Below the pieces are notes generated by a model that saw nothing but the letters and a program-made list of their open reading frames with translations, made no database searches and had not been told where the DNA came from. Source: an uncultured Lachnospiraceae bacterium (GTDB taxonomy: Bacteria; Bacillota; Clostridia; Lachnospirales; Lachnospiraceae). Taken from it: 64,000 nucleotides of DNA. The stretch spans positions 46,711 through 110,710 of the forward strand of contig CALWLA010000003.1 of the NCBI GenBank assembly GCA_944381405.1. The letters run 5' to 3'. Made by a program: the position numbers and the translations under genes. This document shows positions 36,501 to 44,693 of the stretch, one piece after another; the first letter of the stretch is position 1, and each line of letters begins with the position of its first letter.

Positions 36501-37464
36501 TTCGGATATTGTTTATTCAAAAGCAAAAAACGTTACGGAGTTCAGACATCAGTATCAGGATCACGAGGGATATGTGAAGGTGAGGGAGATCAACGACTAC
36601 CATCACGCAAAGGACGCATACCTCAATATAGTTGTGGGAAATGTTTATCATACAAAATTCACACGAAATCCCGTTCAGTATATTAAGGATAGCTCTTACA
36701 GAAGCTATAGCTTAAACAGGATGTATGATTTCGAGGTAAGACGAGGGAACTGCATTGCCTGGATTCCGGGTAAAGAAGGAAGCATAGCAACAGTAGACAG
36801 ATGGATGAGAAAGAATAATATTCTGTTTACCAGACAATCGTATGAAGAAAAGGGTGGCCTTTTTGATCAAAATATAATGAAAAAGGGGAAAGGCCAGATC
36901 AGAATCAAAAATAATACAAGGCTGTCTTTGCCAATCGAAAAGTATGGAGGATATAACAAGGCGGCTGGCGCATACTTTATCCTGGTTGAATCGATCAAGG
37001 AAAAAAAGAAAATGAAGACAATAGAGGTGGTCCCGATATACCTTGCTATGGAAATTGCTAATGGAAAGCTGAAGCTCGAAGATTACTGTAGAAACATATT
37101 AGGTCTCGAAGCTCCTGTGATTTTATTGAAAAAAATAAAAATAAATACCCTGTTTGAAATGGACGGATTCAGGATGCACTTGTCAGGTAGGACGAAAAAC
37201 CAACTTCTATTTAAAAACGCAAAACAGTTATGCTTGTCGGATGAACGGGTATGTTATGTAAAGAAAATTGAAAAAATGTTGGCAGACGGAAATGACAATG
37301 GTATTTCAGACAAAAAAAACCTGGAGCTGTATGACGTGATGTTAGAGATGATCAGAAACAGCAGATATAAGATAAAACTCTCCGCCCAGATAAAAACACT
37401 GACTGAAGGGAGAGAAAAATTCAAGAACTTATCTTTAGCTAATCAGAGTATTGTATTGAACTAA
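33583..37464 (+). CDS. cas9: Cas9 endonuclease, type II-A
   Basis: A 1293-residue Cas9 with all nuclease motifs: RuvC-I GLDIGTNSVGWAV (D13), the Arg-rich bridge helix (about 54-70), RuvC-II FIEVTRG (E789), HNH YDKDHIWPRS (H871) with NNLVLV, and RuvC-III YHHAKDAYL (H1008, D1011). The C-terminal 200-300 residues form the PAM-interacting region. It cuts double-stranded DNA guided by crRNA and tracrRNA. ATG 33583 follows AGGAGGAAG. The gene seems intact. The N-terminal recognition lobe is of the usual length for the shorter II-A proteins. Confidence 0.97.
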   Translation: MAEAKKAYYLGLDIGTNSVGWAVTDPEYNVIKKNGKALWGVRLFAEANTAAERRVFRGARRRLQRRKQRINLLQELFAAEIAKVDMGFFQRLEESRLYVEDRSEGNRQKNALFNDVHFKDKEYFQNYATIYHLRKELMESREPHDVRLVYLAIHHILKHRGHFLFAGKKLNEIFEIKTAYENFIQVLRENLDIDIETNVNELERTLKNKDLGVTKKSAELRALFGVDKSDKQAMAVLKLLAGAKGIKLSDIFEDESFDEAENNKVSFSESGSDEKLEQIVADFPETEAVLLSIKALYDWSILAEILAGSDSLSKAKVEIYEKHKKDLCILKDVIKTDFKEDYNRLFRDPEEKNNYCAYVGSYSVNGKTDNNSIAVSRCSKEDFYGTVKKILKSKEKESPDIQYILDEIEHGTFMPLQVIKDNGVIPNQLHKNELEKILDNAASYLPFLNEKDENGLSVRDKILGTKNTMGLIDYRIPYYVGPINTHHKDKGFSWAERKDGVASTEKIYPWNFNEKIDTEKSAENFILRMTNKCSYLLGENVLPKDSLLYSKFMVLNEINNITLSGEKIPVEVKQKIYSELFCKRKKIKRKDLETFFINKGYKEAIEAGELGGFDGDFKASLASYIDLRKVSEYGIIPERDFEEIIKDIVLFGEDKKMLKGRLSREFPYLTDEQIKFISRLKYKEWGRLSRRLLEEIVVPDTDTGEAINIIRHMWDTNDNLMQTLRGELGYREEIERFNQSEDTAGEITYRDVEDMYISPKVKRSVWQTITIVNEIRKIIGSDPQRVFIEVTRGEDEKKERKSSRKQQLLELYKICKDEERDWISEINQREEGEFRNNLLYLYYTQMGRDMYTGKPIDLDSLFNGNLYDKDHIWPRSKTKDDSIQNNLVLVNKIDNAATKSDKYPVPSSIREKMTPFWKMLLAKGFITKVKYERLTRKTGFTDEEFAGFINRQLVETSQSNKAVAELLTRMLPDSDIVYSKAKNVTEFRHQYQDHEGYVKVREINDYHHAKDAYLNIVVGNVYHTKFTRNPVQYIKDSSYRSYSLNRMYDFEVRRGNCIAWIPGKEGSIATVDRWMRKNNILFTRQSYEEKGGLFDQNIMKKGKGQIRIKNNTRLSLPIEKYGGYNKAAGAYFILVESIKEKKKMKTIEVVPIYLAMEIANGKLKLEDYCRNILGLEAPVILLKKIKINTLFEMDGFRMHLSGRTKNQLLFKNAKQLCLSDERVCYVKKIEKMLADGNDNGISDKKNLELYDVMLEMIRNSRYKIKLSAQIKTLTEGREKFKNLSLANQSIVLN

Positions 37465-37641
37465 ATGTTGAAACTTTTCCAGTGTAACAGCCAGTCGGCA
37501 AATCTGAAGAAAATTGGAGGACCAGAAAGTGCTGGAATATTGGTTTTAAATAGTGATATATCAAAAACAGAGGGATTGTCAGTTATATACCAGTCTTCGA
37601 CAGGGCTATTTGAAAAGAAAGTTGAGCTTTCTTCCTTATGA
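37465..37641 (+). CDS. Small 58-codon frame between cas9 and cas1
   Basis: The ATG is the first codon after the cas9 stop, and the TGA overlaps the ATG of cas1 (ATGA). The product (58 residues, MLKLFQCNSQS at the start, VELSSL at the end) has a hydrophobic central strand (AGILVLNS) and resembles no protein I know. Its position joins cas9 to cas1 through translational coupling, and without it cas1 has no clear ribosome site. A spacer without function is the alternative; an open frame of this length has a modest chance of occurring at random. Confidence 0.5.
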   Translation: MLKLFQCNSQSANLKKIGGPESAGILVLNSDISKTEGLSVIYQSSTGLFEKKVELSSL

Positions 37642-38507
37642 GCTGGCGGACCGTCGTAATAACAAAGAGAGCAAAGCTGGATCTGGAGATTGGGTACATG
37701 GTCATCAGGAGTACAGATACCATAAAAATCCATCTTGGGGAATTGTCTACAGTGATTGTGGAATCCACGGCTGTCTCTCTTACAGCAGCACTTCTGTGTG
37801 AACTGACCAAAAGGAAGGTGAAGGTAATATTCTGCGATGAGAAGCGGAATCCATCTTCTGAATTGATCGCCTATTATGGCAGCCATGATACCGCTATAAA
37901 GGTAAGAAATCAGGCAGCATGGAAACAGCAATTCAAGGATCTGGTCTGGACAGAAATCGTCAGCGAAAAAATACGGCAGCAGAAAGAGTACCTTGAATTA
38001 TTGGGGTGTGATGAGGAAGCAAAATTACTAAATTCATATATTGAGGGGATAGCCATAAGAGATGTCAGCAATCGGGAGGGGCATGCCGCAAAGGTTTATT
38101 TTAACGCTTTATTTGGAATGGATTTTACACGAACCATGGATAACAGTATTAATGCGGCGTTAAATTATGGCTATTCTCTCATTCTATCTGCTTTTAACAG
38201 GGAAATAACGGCAAATGGCTATGTTACCCAATTGGGGATATTCCATGACAATATGTTCAATCCATTTAATCTCGGAAGTGATCTGATGGAGCCCTTCCGA
38301 GTTCTGGTAGATCGGAAAGTCCGGAGCGTGTGGCCGTCAAAATTCGAACATGATGAGAAGATCATGATGCTGGATGTACTGAATCAGGAAGTTTACATTG
38401 ATGGAAGAACCCAAATTGTAAATAATGCGATAAAAATTTATTGTAAAAGCGTATTGGATGCATTAAGCGAAGGGGATATATCCCTTATCAAATTTTATAA
38501 TCTATGA
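37638..38507 (+). CDS. cas1: Cas1, type II spacer-integration nuclease
   Basis: A 289-residue Cas1. The metal ligands of the integrase centre are E147 ([11 protein letters not shown]), H203 (GIFHDN) and E218 (DLMEPFR). Cas1 with Cas2 inserts new spacers at the leader end of the array. ATG 37638 overlaps the stop of the preceding small frame, and the stop overlaps the start of cas2 (ATGA). No strong ribosome site precedes it, consistent with coupling. Lower GC than the surrounding chromosome. Confidence 0.97.
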   Translation: MSWRTVVITKRAKLDLEIGYMVIRSTDTIKIHLGELSTVIVESTAVSLTAALLCELTKRKVKVIFCDEKRNPSSELIAYYGSHDTAIKVRNQAAWKQQFKDLVWTEIVSEKIRQQKEYLELLGCDEEAKLLNSYIEGIAIRDVSNREGHAAKVYFNALFGMDFTRTMDNSINAALNYGYSLILSAFNREITANGYVTQLGIFHDNMFNPFNLGSDLMEPFRVLVDRKVRSVWPSKFEHDEKIMMLDVLNQEVYIDGRTQIVNNAIKIYCKSVLDALSEGDISLIKFYNL

Positions 38508-38824
38508 CCTACAGGTTTATGAGAGTGATCGTGTTTTTCGATCTTCCAACGACTACGTTAGAAGACAGAAGAGAATATAACAGATTCAGAAAGTACCTGA
38601 TCAAATCAGGATTTATTATGATGCAGGAATCCGTTTATTCAAAACTGGCTCAAAATTCCGGTGTTGCAGATGCAGTTATAAATAATGTCAGAAAGAATAA
38701 ACCGACAGAAGGCCTGGTTCAGTTGCTTTCCGTAACAGAAAAACAATTTCAGAAAATGGAATATATTATAGGCAACAGCAAGTCAAAGGTATTGGATTCG
38801 GACGACAGGTTGATAATAATATGA
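38504..38824 (+). CDS. cas2: Cas2, spacer-integration partner
   Basis: A 106-residue Cas2: [14 protein letters not shown] with the conserved Asp in the first strand and the [17 protein letters not shown] segment. It forms a complex with Cas1. Both ends overlap neighbours by the ATGA pattern (cas1 before, csn2 after). Confidence 0.97.
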   Translation: MTYRFMRVIVFFDLPTTTLEDRREYNRFRKYLIKSGFIMMQESVYSKLAQNSGVADAVINNVRKNKPTEGLVQLLSVTEKQFQKMEYIIGNSKSKVLDSDDRLIII

Positions 38825-39486
38825 AACTGATTCATGAAGAGGTAAAACAGGATATCAAATTTGAAGAGGGCCGTATAAGTGTATGGGTGATTGAGTCCAG
38901 GCAGCTGCTCAGCAAATTTGTCAAAGAACTGATAGACCAGACAGAGGGTGAAGAAGGGGGCTTTATCCTTTCGGAGGGAAATGAACTGATCAGGATCAAG
39001 GACTCTGTCAATATGATTACTGATTATTTTTCTGTGCCTATCAACAGTAAAAAAATAAAGAGCAAGATAGCCAAACTTTTAGAAGAAATTGCGGAAGAGG
39101 AACTGTACTGTGAGACATCAGAGCTAAAAAGCTATATCCAACAATATATTGTGTTGCTGACGGAAAGAACAAATCTGAATATTGAATATGATATGGATTT
39201 CGGCATTGCAAGCCTTTTAAAATTGTTGGAGATCAGAATGGAGGAGAACTATGACAGTCTTCTGGAAAGGCTATGCGAATATATGAAACTGGTGGCGGAG
39301 TTGTTTGAAAATCAGCTTTTTGTATTTGTGAATCTCAGGCAATACGTAGAGGCAGAGGATATCGAGGCACTACATAAATTTGCAGAATATGAAAAGATAA
39401 ATATTCTGATGATAGAAAACCAAATCACGGAAAGGAGGGATAATGAAGATTATTTGATATTGGATAAAGATTTTTGTATCATATAA
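38821..39486 (+). CDS. csn2: Csn2, type II-A adaptation protein
   Basis: A 221-residue Csn2, the marker protein of subtype II-A. It forms a ring that slides on double-stranded DNA ends and is needed for spacer acquisition. The sequence is an acidic helical domain with the conserved [14 protein letters not shown] block and a C-terminal [10 protein letters not shown] strand. Overlaps cas2 by ATGA. The array leader starts at its stop codon. Confidence 0.93.
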   Translation: MKLIHEEVKQDIKFEEGRISVWVIESRQLLSKFVKELIDQTEGEEGGFILSEGNELIRIKDSVNMITDYFSVPINSKKIKSKIAKLLEEIAEEELYCETSELKSYIQQYIVLLTERTNLNIEYDMDFGIASLLKLLEIRMEENYDSLLERLCEYMKLVAELFENQLFVFVNLRQYVEAEDIEALHKFAEYEKINILMIENQITERRDNEDYLILDKDFCII

Positions 39487-39503
39487 TAAATATATGATAT
39501 AAT
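39474..39503 (+). promoter_or_regulatory. Candidate promoter of the CRISPR array
   Basis: TTGTAT (39474-39479) and TATAAT (39498-39503) are 18 bp apart. Transcription would begin near 39510, about 75 nt before the first repeat, in the same direction as the cas genes. Confidence 0.6.
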
Positions 39504-39584
39504 TCTTCTGCTGTTTTGGATTCGGATATGTGATGGTATCTTTATTACTTGCAGACGATCTCAAAGTCCAAATAAGAATTTGAG
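39487..39584 (+). promoter_or_regulatory. CRISPR leader ending in ATTTGAG
   Basis: This AT-rich 98-nt stretch between csn2 and the first repeat ends in ATTTGAG (39578-39584). That sequence matches the leader-anchoring sequence reported next to type II-A arrays, which guides spacer insertion. It supports the leader lying on this side of the array. Confidence 0.7.
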
Positions 39585-40148
39585 GTTTGAGAGTGATGTA
39601 ATCCAAAATGGTAGTCAAGCCGTCGTTCGGCTGTGTGTTGTCGTCCCAGTGTTTGAGAGTGATGTAATCCAAAATGGTAGTCAAGCAAAAGTCTTCTATT
39701 ACTGTCGCGTCTGACGGTTTGAGAGTGATGTAATCCAAAATGGTAGTCAAGCTCAATTTCTGGAAGGAAATCAATTACCGTTGTTTGAGAGTGATGTAAT
39801 CCAAAATGGTAGTCAAGCGGTGGAACGCGGCCCTATTATATGTTCATAGTTTGAGAGTGATGTAATCCAAAATGGTAGTCAAGCATGATACGGTAGTGTT
39901 TGGGCGAACCTGGGGTTTGAGAGTGATGTAATCCAAAATGGTAGTCAAGCAAGTTTTCGATCCTCTCTTTTGTCCCTTCCGTTTGAGAGTGATGTAATCC
40001 AAAATGGTAGTCAAGCGGAAACGTACAAAGCCATTCAGAGGCAGCCGTTTGAGAGTGATGTAATCCAAAATGGTAGTCAAGCCTCCACATGATCCGGTGG
40101 CGCTGGATGCTCGTTTGAGCGTGATGTAATCTAAAATGGTGGTCAAAC
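39585..40148 (+). CRISPR. Type II-A CRISPR array: 9 repeats, 8 spacers
   Basis: Nine 36-bp repeats (from GTTTGAGAGTGATG to GGTAGTCAAGC) start at 39585, 39651, 39717, 39783, 39849, 39915, 39981, 40047 and 40113. All eight spacers are 30 bp. The first eight repeats are identical; the last (40113-40148) has five changes, as expected for the leader-distal end. The anti-repeat on the minus strand near 33.5 kb pairs with the first 20 nt of the repeat, which fixes the direction as plus: spacer, then GTTTGAG. Repeat plus spacer is 66 nt, a multiple of 3, which creates a misleading open frame on the minus strand. Confidence 0.98.
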
Positions 40149-40382
40149 CGCTGCGGCCGATGATACGCTGCAGGAGCTTCTTTGACAGAACGTTTCCGGA
40201 ATCGCGGGGATATTGATACTGAAGGGCGTAGAGCTGATTCTCGCGTAAACGCGTGCCCAATGGATGTGCCCAGGAAATACCGGGCGAAGGAAGTTTTGGG
40301 GAATAACTAACGTCATCCGGAAAAATACGGCGAATTGACAAATCGATGATAGTCTGATCAAAAATCAGCAGGAGGGCAACTT

Positions 40383-41294
40383 ATGGCTGTTCCAAAATTT
40401 TTTGAATTTTTTGAAGGGTTTCTGCAAACAGTACAGGATGGAAGCCTGCATACGGCAAAAGAGGTGAGGGAACGCATAGCGGAGACGATGCAGATCACAG
40501 CAGAGGACCGGGCGGAAATGCTTCCCTCTGGAAAGCAGAGCACCTTTGACAACCGGGTGGCGTGGGCCAGGACCTATCTGGACAAGGCGGGTCTGATCGA
40601 AACGCCTCAGCGGGGAAGGTATCGTATCACGGAAGCCGGTCTTCAGGCGCTCCGTTCCGGAGAGGTGATCGATCTGAAATATCTGGAACAGTCAGAGAGC
40701 TTTCGTCAGTTTCACAAAACGGATTCCGCAGATTCGACCTCATCAGACGCGGAAGAGAAAAACGAGTCGCCTATGGAGATCCTGGATTCAGCCTTTGAAG
40801 AGGTGAATGCAGCCCTAGCAAGCCAGCTGATGGACGAGGTGATGAAGCTGTCCCCGGCGGGCTTTGAAAAACTGGTGGTAAAACTGCTTCTGCAGATGGG
40901 TTATGGAAATGGAATCGATGGAGCAGGCCGGGTAACGCCCCAATCCAATGACGGCGGGATCGACGGCATCATCAAAGAGGATCAGTTGGGCTTCAGCAAT
41001 ATCTATATCCAGGCAAAGCAATGGGCGCAGGATCAGACAGTGGGAAAACCGGAACTGCAGAAATTTGTCGGCGCACTGCAAGGGCAGCAGGCCCAAAAGG
41101 GCCTGTTCATCACCACCGCGAGATTTTCCAGCGGAGCGGTAGAGTACGCCGAAAAGCTGTTGGGGACCAAGGTGGTCCTGGTGGATGGAAGCATGCTGTC
41201 CAAGCTGATGATCCGCCACAATGTGGGCGTTTCCGTGGAGCATGTCTACGAGGTCAAGCGCCTGGACAGCGATTTCTTTTCTGAGGAATTCTGA
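40383..41294 (+). CDS. mrr: Mrr-type restriction endonuclease
   Basis: A 303-residue protein. The N-terminal winged-helix domain (about 1-105) carries VAWARTYLDKAGLIE, and the C-terminal Mrr nuclease domain (about 145-290) shows SNDGGIDGII (D190 and D194) and YIQAKQW (Q210-A-K212), the PD-(D/E)xK variant of Mrr. Mrr enzymes cleave methylated foreign DNA. A GGAGGG site precedes the ATG. It follows the CRISPR array by 234 bp, adding a second, methylation-dependent barrier. It is more GC-rich than the cas genes, so it may have its own history. Confidence 0.93.
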   Translation: MAVPKFFEFFEGFLQTVQDGSLHTAKEVRERIAETMQITAEDRAEMLPSGKQSTFDNRVAWARTYLDKAGLIETPQRGRYRITEAGLQALRSGEVIDLKYLEQSESFRQFHKTDSADSTSSDAEEKNESPMEILDSAFEEVNAALASQLMDEVMKLSPAGFEKLVVKLLLQMGYGNGIDGAGRVTPQSNDGGIDGIIKEDQLGFSNIYIQAKQWAQDQTVGKPELQKFVGALQGQQAQKGLFITTARFSSGAVEYAEKLLGTKVVLVDGSMLSKLMIRHNVGVSVEHVYEVKRLDSDFFSEEF

Positions 41295-41301
41295 TCTGCC
41301 C

Positions 41302-41487
41302 TCAGCTTTCTTCGATGGCGCTTACCGGGCAGTTTTCCATGGCCTCCCGGGCGCTGGCGGAAAGCGCTTCGGCCACTTCTTCTTCAGAGGCGATGGCCAC
41401 GCCATCTTCCGTCATGCGGAAAACCTCAGGACAGACCTGACTGCAGAGGCCGCAGCCGATACAGGATTCGTTTACAAAGTATTTCAT
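41302..41487 (-). CDS. Small 4Fe-4S ferredoxin
   Basis: A 61-residue ferredoxin with one cluster: CIGCGLCSQVCPE supplies three Cys and the Pro, and NCPVSAIEE the last Cys. It carries single electrons. GGAGG lies upstream of the ATG. It is divergent from the Crp/Fnr gene, with about 140 bp between them. Confidence 0.92.
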   Translation of the reverse strand: MKYFVNESCIGCGLCSQVCPEVFRMTEDGVAIASEEEVAEALSASAREAMENCPVSAIEES

Positions 41488-41628
41488 GGTGATTCCTCCG
41501 ATCTTTGTGTGAAAGCCATTGATTGTTTTGCTGATGTAAGCATACGATATTTTGGATAAAAAGTACGTTGCCCTGACAACGAAAAAAGAAAAAGTTTTGT
41601 CTTACGGGCCACATAACAGGAGAAAAAA

Positions 41629-42309
41629 ATGAACTTGCAAGTACTGGAAGCCTCTCCTTTGTTCCGGGATATCCGTCCGGAGGAGATCAGCGGGATGCTG
41701 TACTGCCTTCAGGCGAAGGAAAGGGAATTTCCAAAAGGCGCTGTATTGTACCGGGCCGGAGCGCATGTGCATGAGTTGGGAATCGTTCTTTCCGGCAGCA
41801 TTTCCATTGAGCGGGACGATCTGTGGGGCAATCATCTGCTCCTGGATCGCGTGGGCCCCGGACAGATCTTTGCGGAAACCTATGCCTGCCTCCCGGAGGA
41901 AGCCCTGATGATCAATGCGGTGGCGCTGGAAAAGAGCAGGATCCTTTTTTTGGATATGCAGCATGTGCTGGAAACCTGTTCTTCCACCTGTCAATATCAT
42001 CAGAGGCTCATCCGGAATCTGCTGATGATCTCCGCGCGGAAAAATCTGCAGCTTTCCAGGCGCAGCCTGCATACGGCGCCGAAATCCATCCGCGGAAAGG
42101 TGTTGTCCTACCTGTCCTTCCAGGCCCAGAAGCAAGGGAGCAGGAGCTTTTCCATCCCTCTGAACCGGCAGCAAATGGCGGATTATCTCAATGTGGACCG
42201 CAGCGCCCTTTCTGCAGAACTTGGACGGATGCAGCGGGAGGGGCTGATCTCTGTCAGACGGAACCAGTTCCAGCTGTTTATTCCGGAGGAGGAAATGGAA
42301 CTGGACTGA
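41629..42309 (+). CDS. Crp/Fnr-family transcriptional regulator
   Basis: A 226-residue regulator: an N-terminal cNMP-binding-like beta barrel (about 15-120) and a C-terminal winged helix (about 145-215) with NRQQMADYLNVDRSALSAELGRM. It lacks an Fnr-type N-terminal Cys cluster. In clostridia such regulators adjoin redox and nitrosative stress genes; here the neighbours are two ferredoxin genes. AGGAGA precedes the ATG. It converges on the second ferredoxin gene, sharing a hairpin at the stop codons. Confidence 0.88.
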   Translation: MNLQVLEASPLFRDIRPEEISGMLYCLQAKEREFPKGAVLYRAGAHVHELGIVLSGSISIERDDLWGNHLLLDRVGPGQIFAETYACLPEEALMINAVALEKSRILFLDMQHVLETCSSTCQYHQRLIRNLLMISARKNLQLSRRSLHTAPKSIRGKVLSYLSFQAQKQGSRSFSIPLNRQQMADYLNVDRSALSAELGRMQREGLISVRRNQFQLFIPEEEMELD

Positions 42310-42334
42310 GCCGGGGCTCAGTCCAGGATTTTTC
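42301..42334 (+). terminator. Terminator overlapping the Crp/Fnr stop codon
   Basis: A 12-bp stem (42301-42312 with 42315-42326) is followed by GATTTTT. It includes the stop of the regulator and runs into the end of the convergent ferredoxin gene. Confidence 0.65.
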
Positions 42335-43034
42335 CGTCTATCGAAATGGTGACTACCTGCCATGGAATAAACTTTCCGCTGGCCTGGAGCGCCTTTTTTG
42401 CAGCCATTTCCAGACCTCCGCAGCAGGGAACCTCCATCCGCAGCACCGTGACGCTCTGGATGTCATTGCGGGAAATGATCTCCGTCAGCTTTTCGCTGTA
42501 GTCGATATCATCCAGTTTGGGGCAGCCGATGAGGGTGATCTTCCCTTTCATGAAATCCTGATGCAGGCTGCCGTAGGCAAAGGCGGTGCAGTCTGCGGCG
42601 ATCAGCAGCTTCGCGCCCTGAAAATAAGGCGCGTTGATGGGGACCAGCTTGATCTGGCAGGGCCACTGGGCCAGCTGAGACCCGATGGCCGCCGGGGGCT
42701 GAGCCTGAGCTTCCTCCGTTTCTGACCGCCTGAGCCGGCGCATCCGGCTGCCGGGACAGCCGGAAAAAGGCGCTGCGCTTTCCTGGTTTTTTCCGGCCTT
42801 TGCCTTGTGGGCGGCCACCGCTTTTTCATCATAGTCTGCGGCATCCCGCATCACAAAGCTGATGGCGCCGGTGGGGCAGGCGGGCAGACAGTCTCCCAGC
42901 CCGTCGCAGTAATCGTCCCGCAGAAGTTTTGCCTTTCCGTTCACCATACCGATGGCTCCTTCGTGACAGGCGGCGGCGCAGGCGCCGCAGCCATTGCATT
43001 TTTCTTCGTCGATCTCGATGATTTTTCTGATCAT
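42318..43034 (-). CDS. 4Fe-4S dicluster ferredoxin protein (Hcp-neighbour type)
   Basis: A 238-residue protein. The first 60 residues are a two-cluster ferredoxin (CNGCGACAAACHEGA and CLPACPTGA with an earlier DGLGDC). The C-terminal 130 residues include VEVPCCGG-like EVPCCGG and IAADCTAFA. This architecture is typical of proteins encoded beside hybrid cluster protein genes together with a Crp/Fnr regulator; no hcp gene is visible here. AAAGGA precedes the ATG. Confidence 0.85.
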   Translation of the reverse strand: MIRKIIEIDEEKCNGCGACAAACHEGAIGMVNGKAKLLRDDYCDGLGDCLPACPTGAISFVMRDAADYDEKAVAAHKAKAGKNQESAAPFSGCPGSRMRRLRRSETEEAQAQPPAAIGSQLAQWPCQIKLVPINAPYFQGAKLLIAADCTAFAYGSLHQDFMKGKITLIGCPKLDDIDYSEKLTEIISRNDIQSVTVLRMEVPCCGGLEMAAKKALQASGKFIPWQVVTISIDGKILD

Positions 43035-43246
43035 AATTCATCCTTTCCGGAGTGCCCAAAGGGCGCTTTTTTCATGTATGAGGGAAGTATACTACAATTT
43101 CCGGAGGAAAACGGTTGTCACAACAACAAAACAAAAGAAATCCGATTTATCTTTTTCGCAGGATATGATATGATTAACATCAAATTGCGCAAAATAAAGA
43201 AACCGCGCCAAAAGGAAAGACAGGCGCGGGCTGAGAGGGAAAGATC

Positions 43247-44620
43247 ATGACGGAACAGGAAACAAAGGGATTTTTTGAGGGAAAAGACGAGCAGGCGGCC
43301 AGAGCCGGCCTGCTGGCGCTGGTATCTGCCTACTGCGACAGGTATCACAATACGGAAAAGGGAAAGCCCTATCGGGAAGGAGACCGCATCCCCTATGCTT
43401 CCCGGGTGTACGACCACGAGGAGATGGTCAATCTTGTGGATTCCGCCCTGGAATTCTGGCTCACCACAGGCCGTTATGCCAGAGAATTTGAAAAGCGCTT
43501 TGCAGAATACGAGGAGGTTCGTTTTGCAAGCCTTGTAAACTCCGGCTCCTCCGCAAACCTGCTGGCCTTTATGACCCTGACTTCTCCCCTTTTAGGGGAA
43601 CGCCGCATCAAACGGGGGGATGAGGTGATCACGGTGGCAGCAGGCTTTCCTACCACCATTACGCCCATCCTGAACTACGGCGCAGTACCGGTGTTTGTGG
43701 ATGTCACCATTCCCCAGTACAACGTGGACGTTACCAGGCTGGAGAATGCCCTTTCTGAGAAAACAAAGGCGGTGATGCTGGCCCATACCCTGGGCAATCC
43801 CTTTGACTTACAGGCGGTCATGGACTTCTGCCGGAAGCACGGTCTGTGGCTCATCGAGGATAACTGCGACGCTCTGGGCAGCCGCTATGAGCTGGATGGT
43901 ACCTGGCGGCTTACCGGCGCGGTGGGGGACCTGGGCACCTCCTCCTTCTATCCGCCCCATCATATGACCATGGGAGAGGGCGGAGCTGTCTATACCAACG
44001 ATCCGCTGCTGCACAAGATCATGCGCAGCATCCGGGACTGGGGCCGGGACTGCATCTGCGAATCCGGCCAGGACAACCGCTGCGGACACCGTTTTTCCGG
44101 CCAGTACGGAGAACTGCCCCAGGGCTATGACCACAAGTATGTCTATTCCCATTTCGGCTACAACCTGCAGGCGACGGACATGCAGGCGGCAGTGGGCTGC
44201 GCCCAGCTTCGGAAATTCCCTTCCTTTGTGGAAAAACGGAAGGAAAACTGGCGGGTGCTCTATGAAAACCTGAAGGATGTTTCCGACAGGCTGATCCTGC
44301 CGGAGGCGGCGGAGCATTCTGATCCCAGCTGGTTCGGTTTCTGTATGACCGTGGCAGATGGCATCGACCGGACGAAGGCGATCCGCTATATCGAGGATCA
44401 CGGCGTGCAGACCAGACTGCTGTTTGCCGGAAATATGGTCAAACAGCCCTGCTTTGACAGCGTTCGGGGAGACCAGCGGGTTTACCGCATAAGCGGACCT
44501 CTTACGGAAACGGACCGGATCATGACCAATACCTTCTGGATCGGCGTATATCCGGGCATGACGGAGGACCGGCTTTTGTACATGGCGAAGACCGTAAAGG
44601 AAGCGCTCCGCCTGCAGTAA
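43247..44620 (+). CDS. rfbH: RfbH-like dehydrase (CDP-4-dehydro-6-deoxyglucose 3-dehydrase type)
   Basis: A 457-residue aminotransferase-fold enzyme. The lysine that binds PLP in aminotransferases is replaced by His in PPHHMTMGEGG, as in the E1/RfbH dehydrases that use PMP or PLP and an iron-sulfur centre for 3-deoxygenation of sugars. A Cys-rich DWGRDCICESG fits the iron-sulfur region. It makes deoxysugars for surface polysaccharides. The next genes are LicD and a GT2 glycosyltransferase on the same strand, forming a surface-glycan cluster. Confidence 0.92.
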   Translation: MTEQETKGFFEGKDEQAARAGLLALVSAYCDRYHNTEKGKPYREGDRIPYASRVYDHEEMVNLVDSALEFWLTTGRYAREFEKRFAEYEEVRFASLVNSGSSANLLAFMTLTSPLLGERRIKRGDEVITVAAGFPTTITPILNYGAVPVFVDVTIPQYNVDVTRLENALSEKTKAVMLAHTLGNPFDLQAVMDFCRKHGLWLIEDNCDALGSRYELDGTWRLTGAVGDLGTSSFYPPHHMTMGEGGAVYTNDPLLHKIMRSIRDWGRDCICESGQDNRCGHRFSGQYGELPQGYDHKYVYSHFGYNLQATDMQAAVGCAQLRKFPSFVEKRKENWRVLYENLKDVSDRLILPEAAEHSDPSWFGFCMTVADGIDRTKAIRYIEDHGVQTRLLFAGNMVKQPCFDSVRGDQRVYRISGPLTETDRIMTNTFWIGVYPGMTEDRLLYMAKTVKEALRLQ

Positions 44621-44693
44621 GCCTCGCCGGTTGGAGCCCATAGGCGGAAGGCTGTCCGGAAACGAAGCAGCCACAGGAAAGGACAAAGGATAT

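Noticed and set aside
39836..40341. Open minus-strand frames running through the CRISPR array
   Set aside because: The 66-nt repeat-plus-spacer unit is a multiple of 3, so a frame open in one repeat stays open in all; the product is only repeated LTTILDYITLK units.
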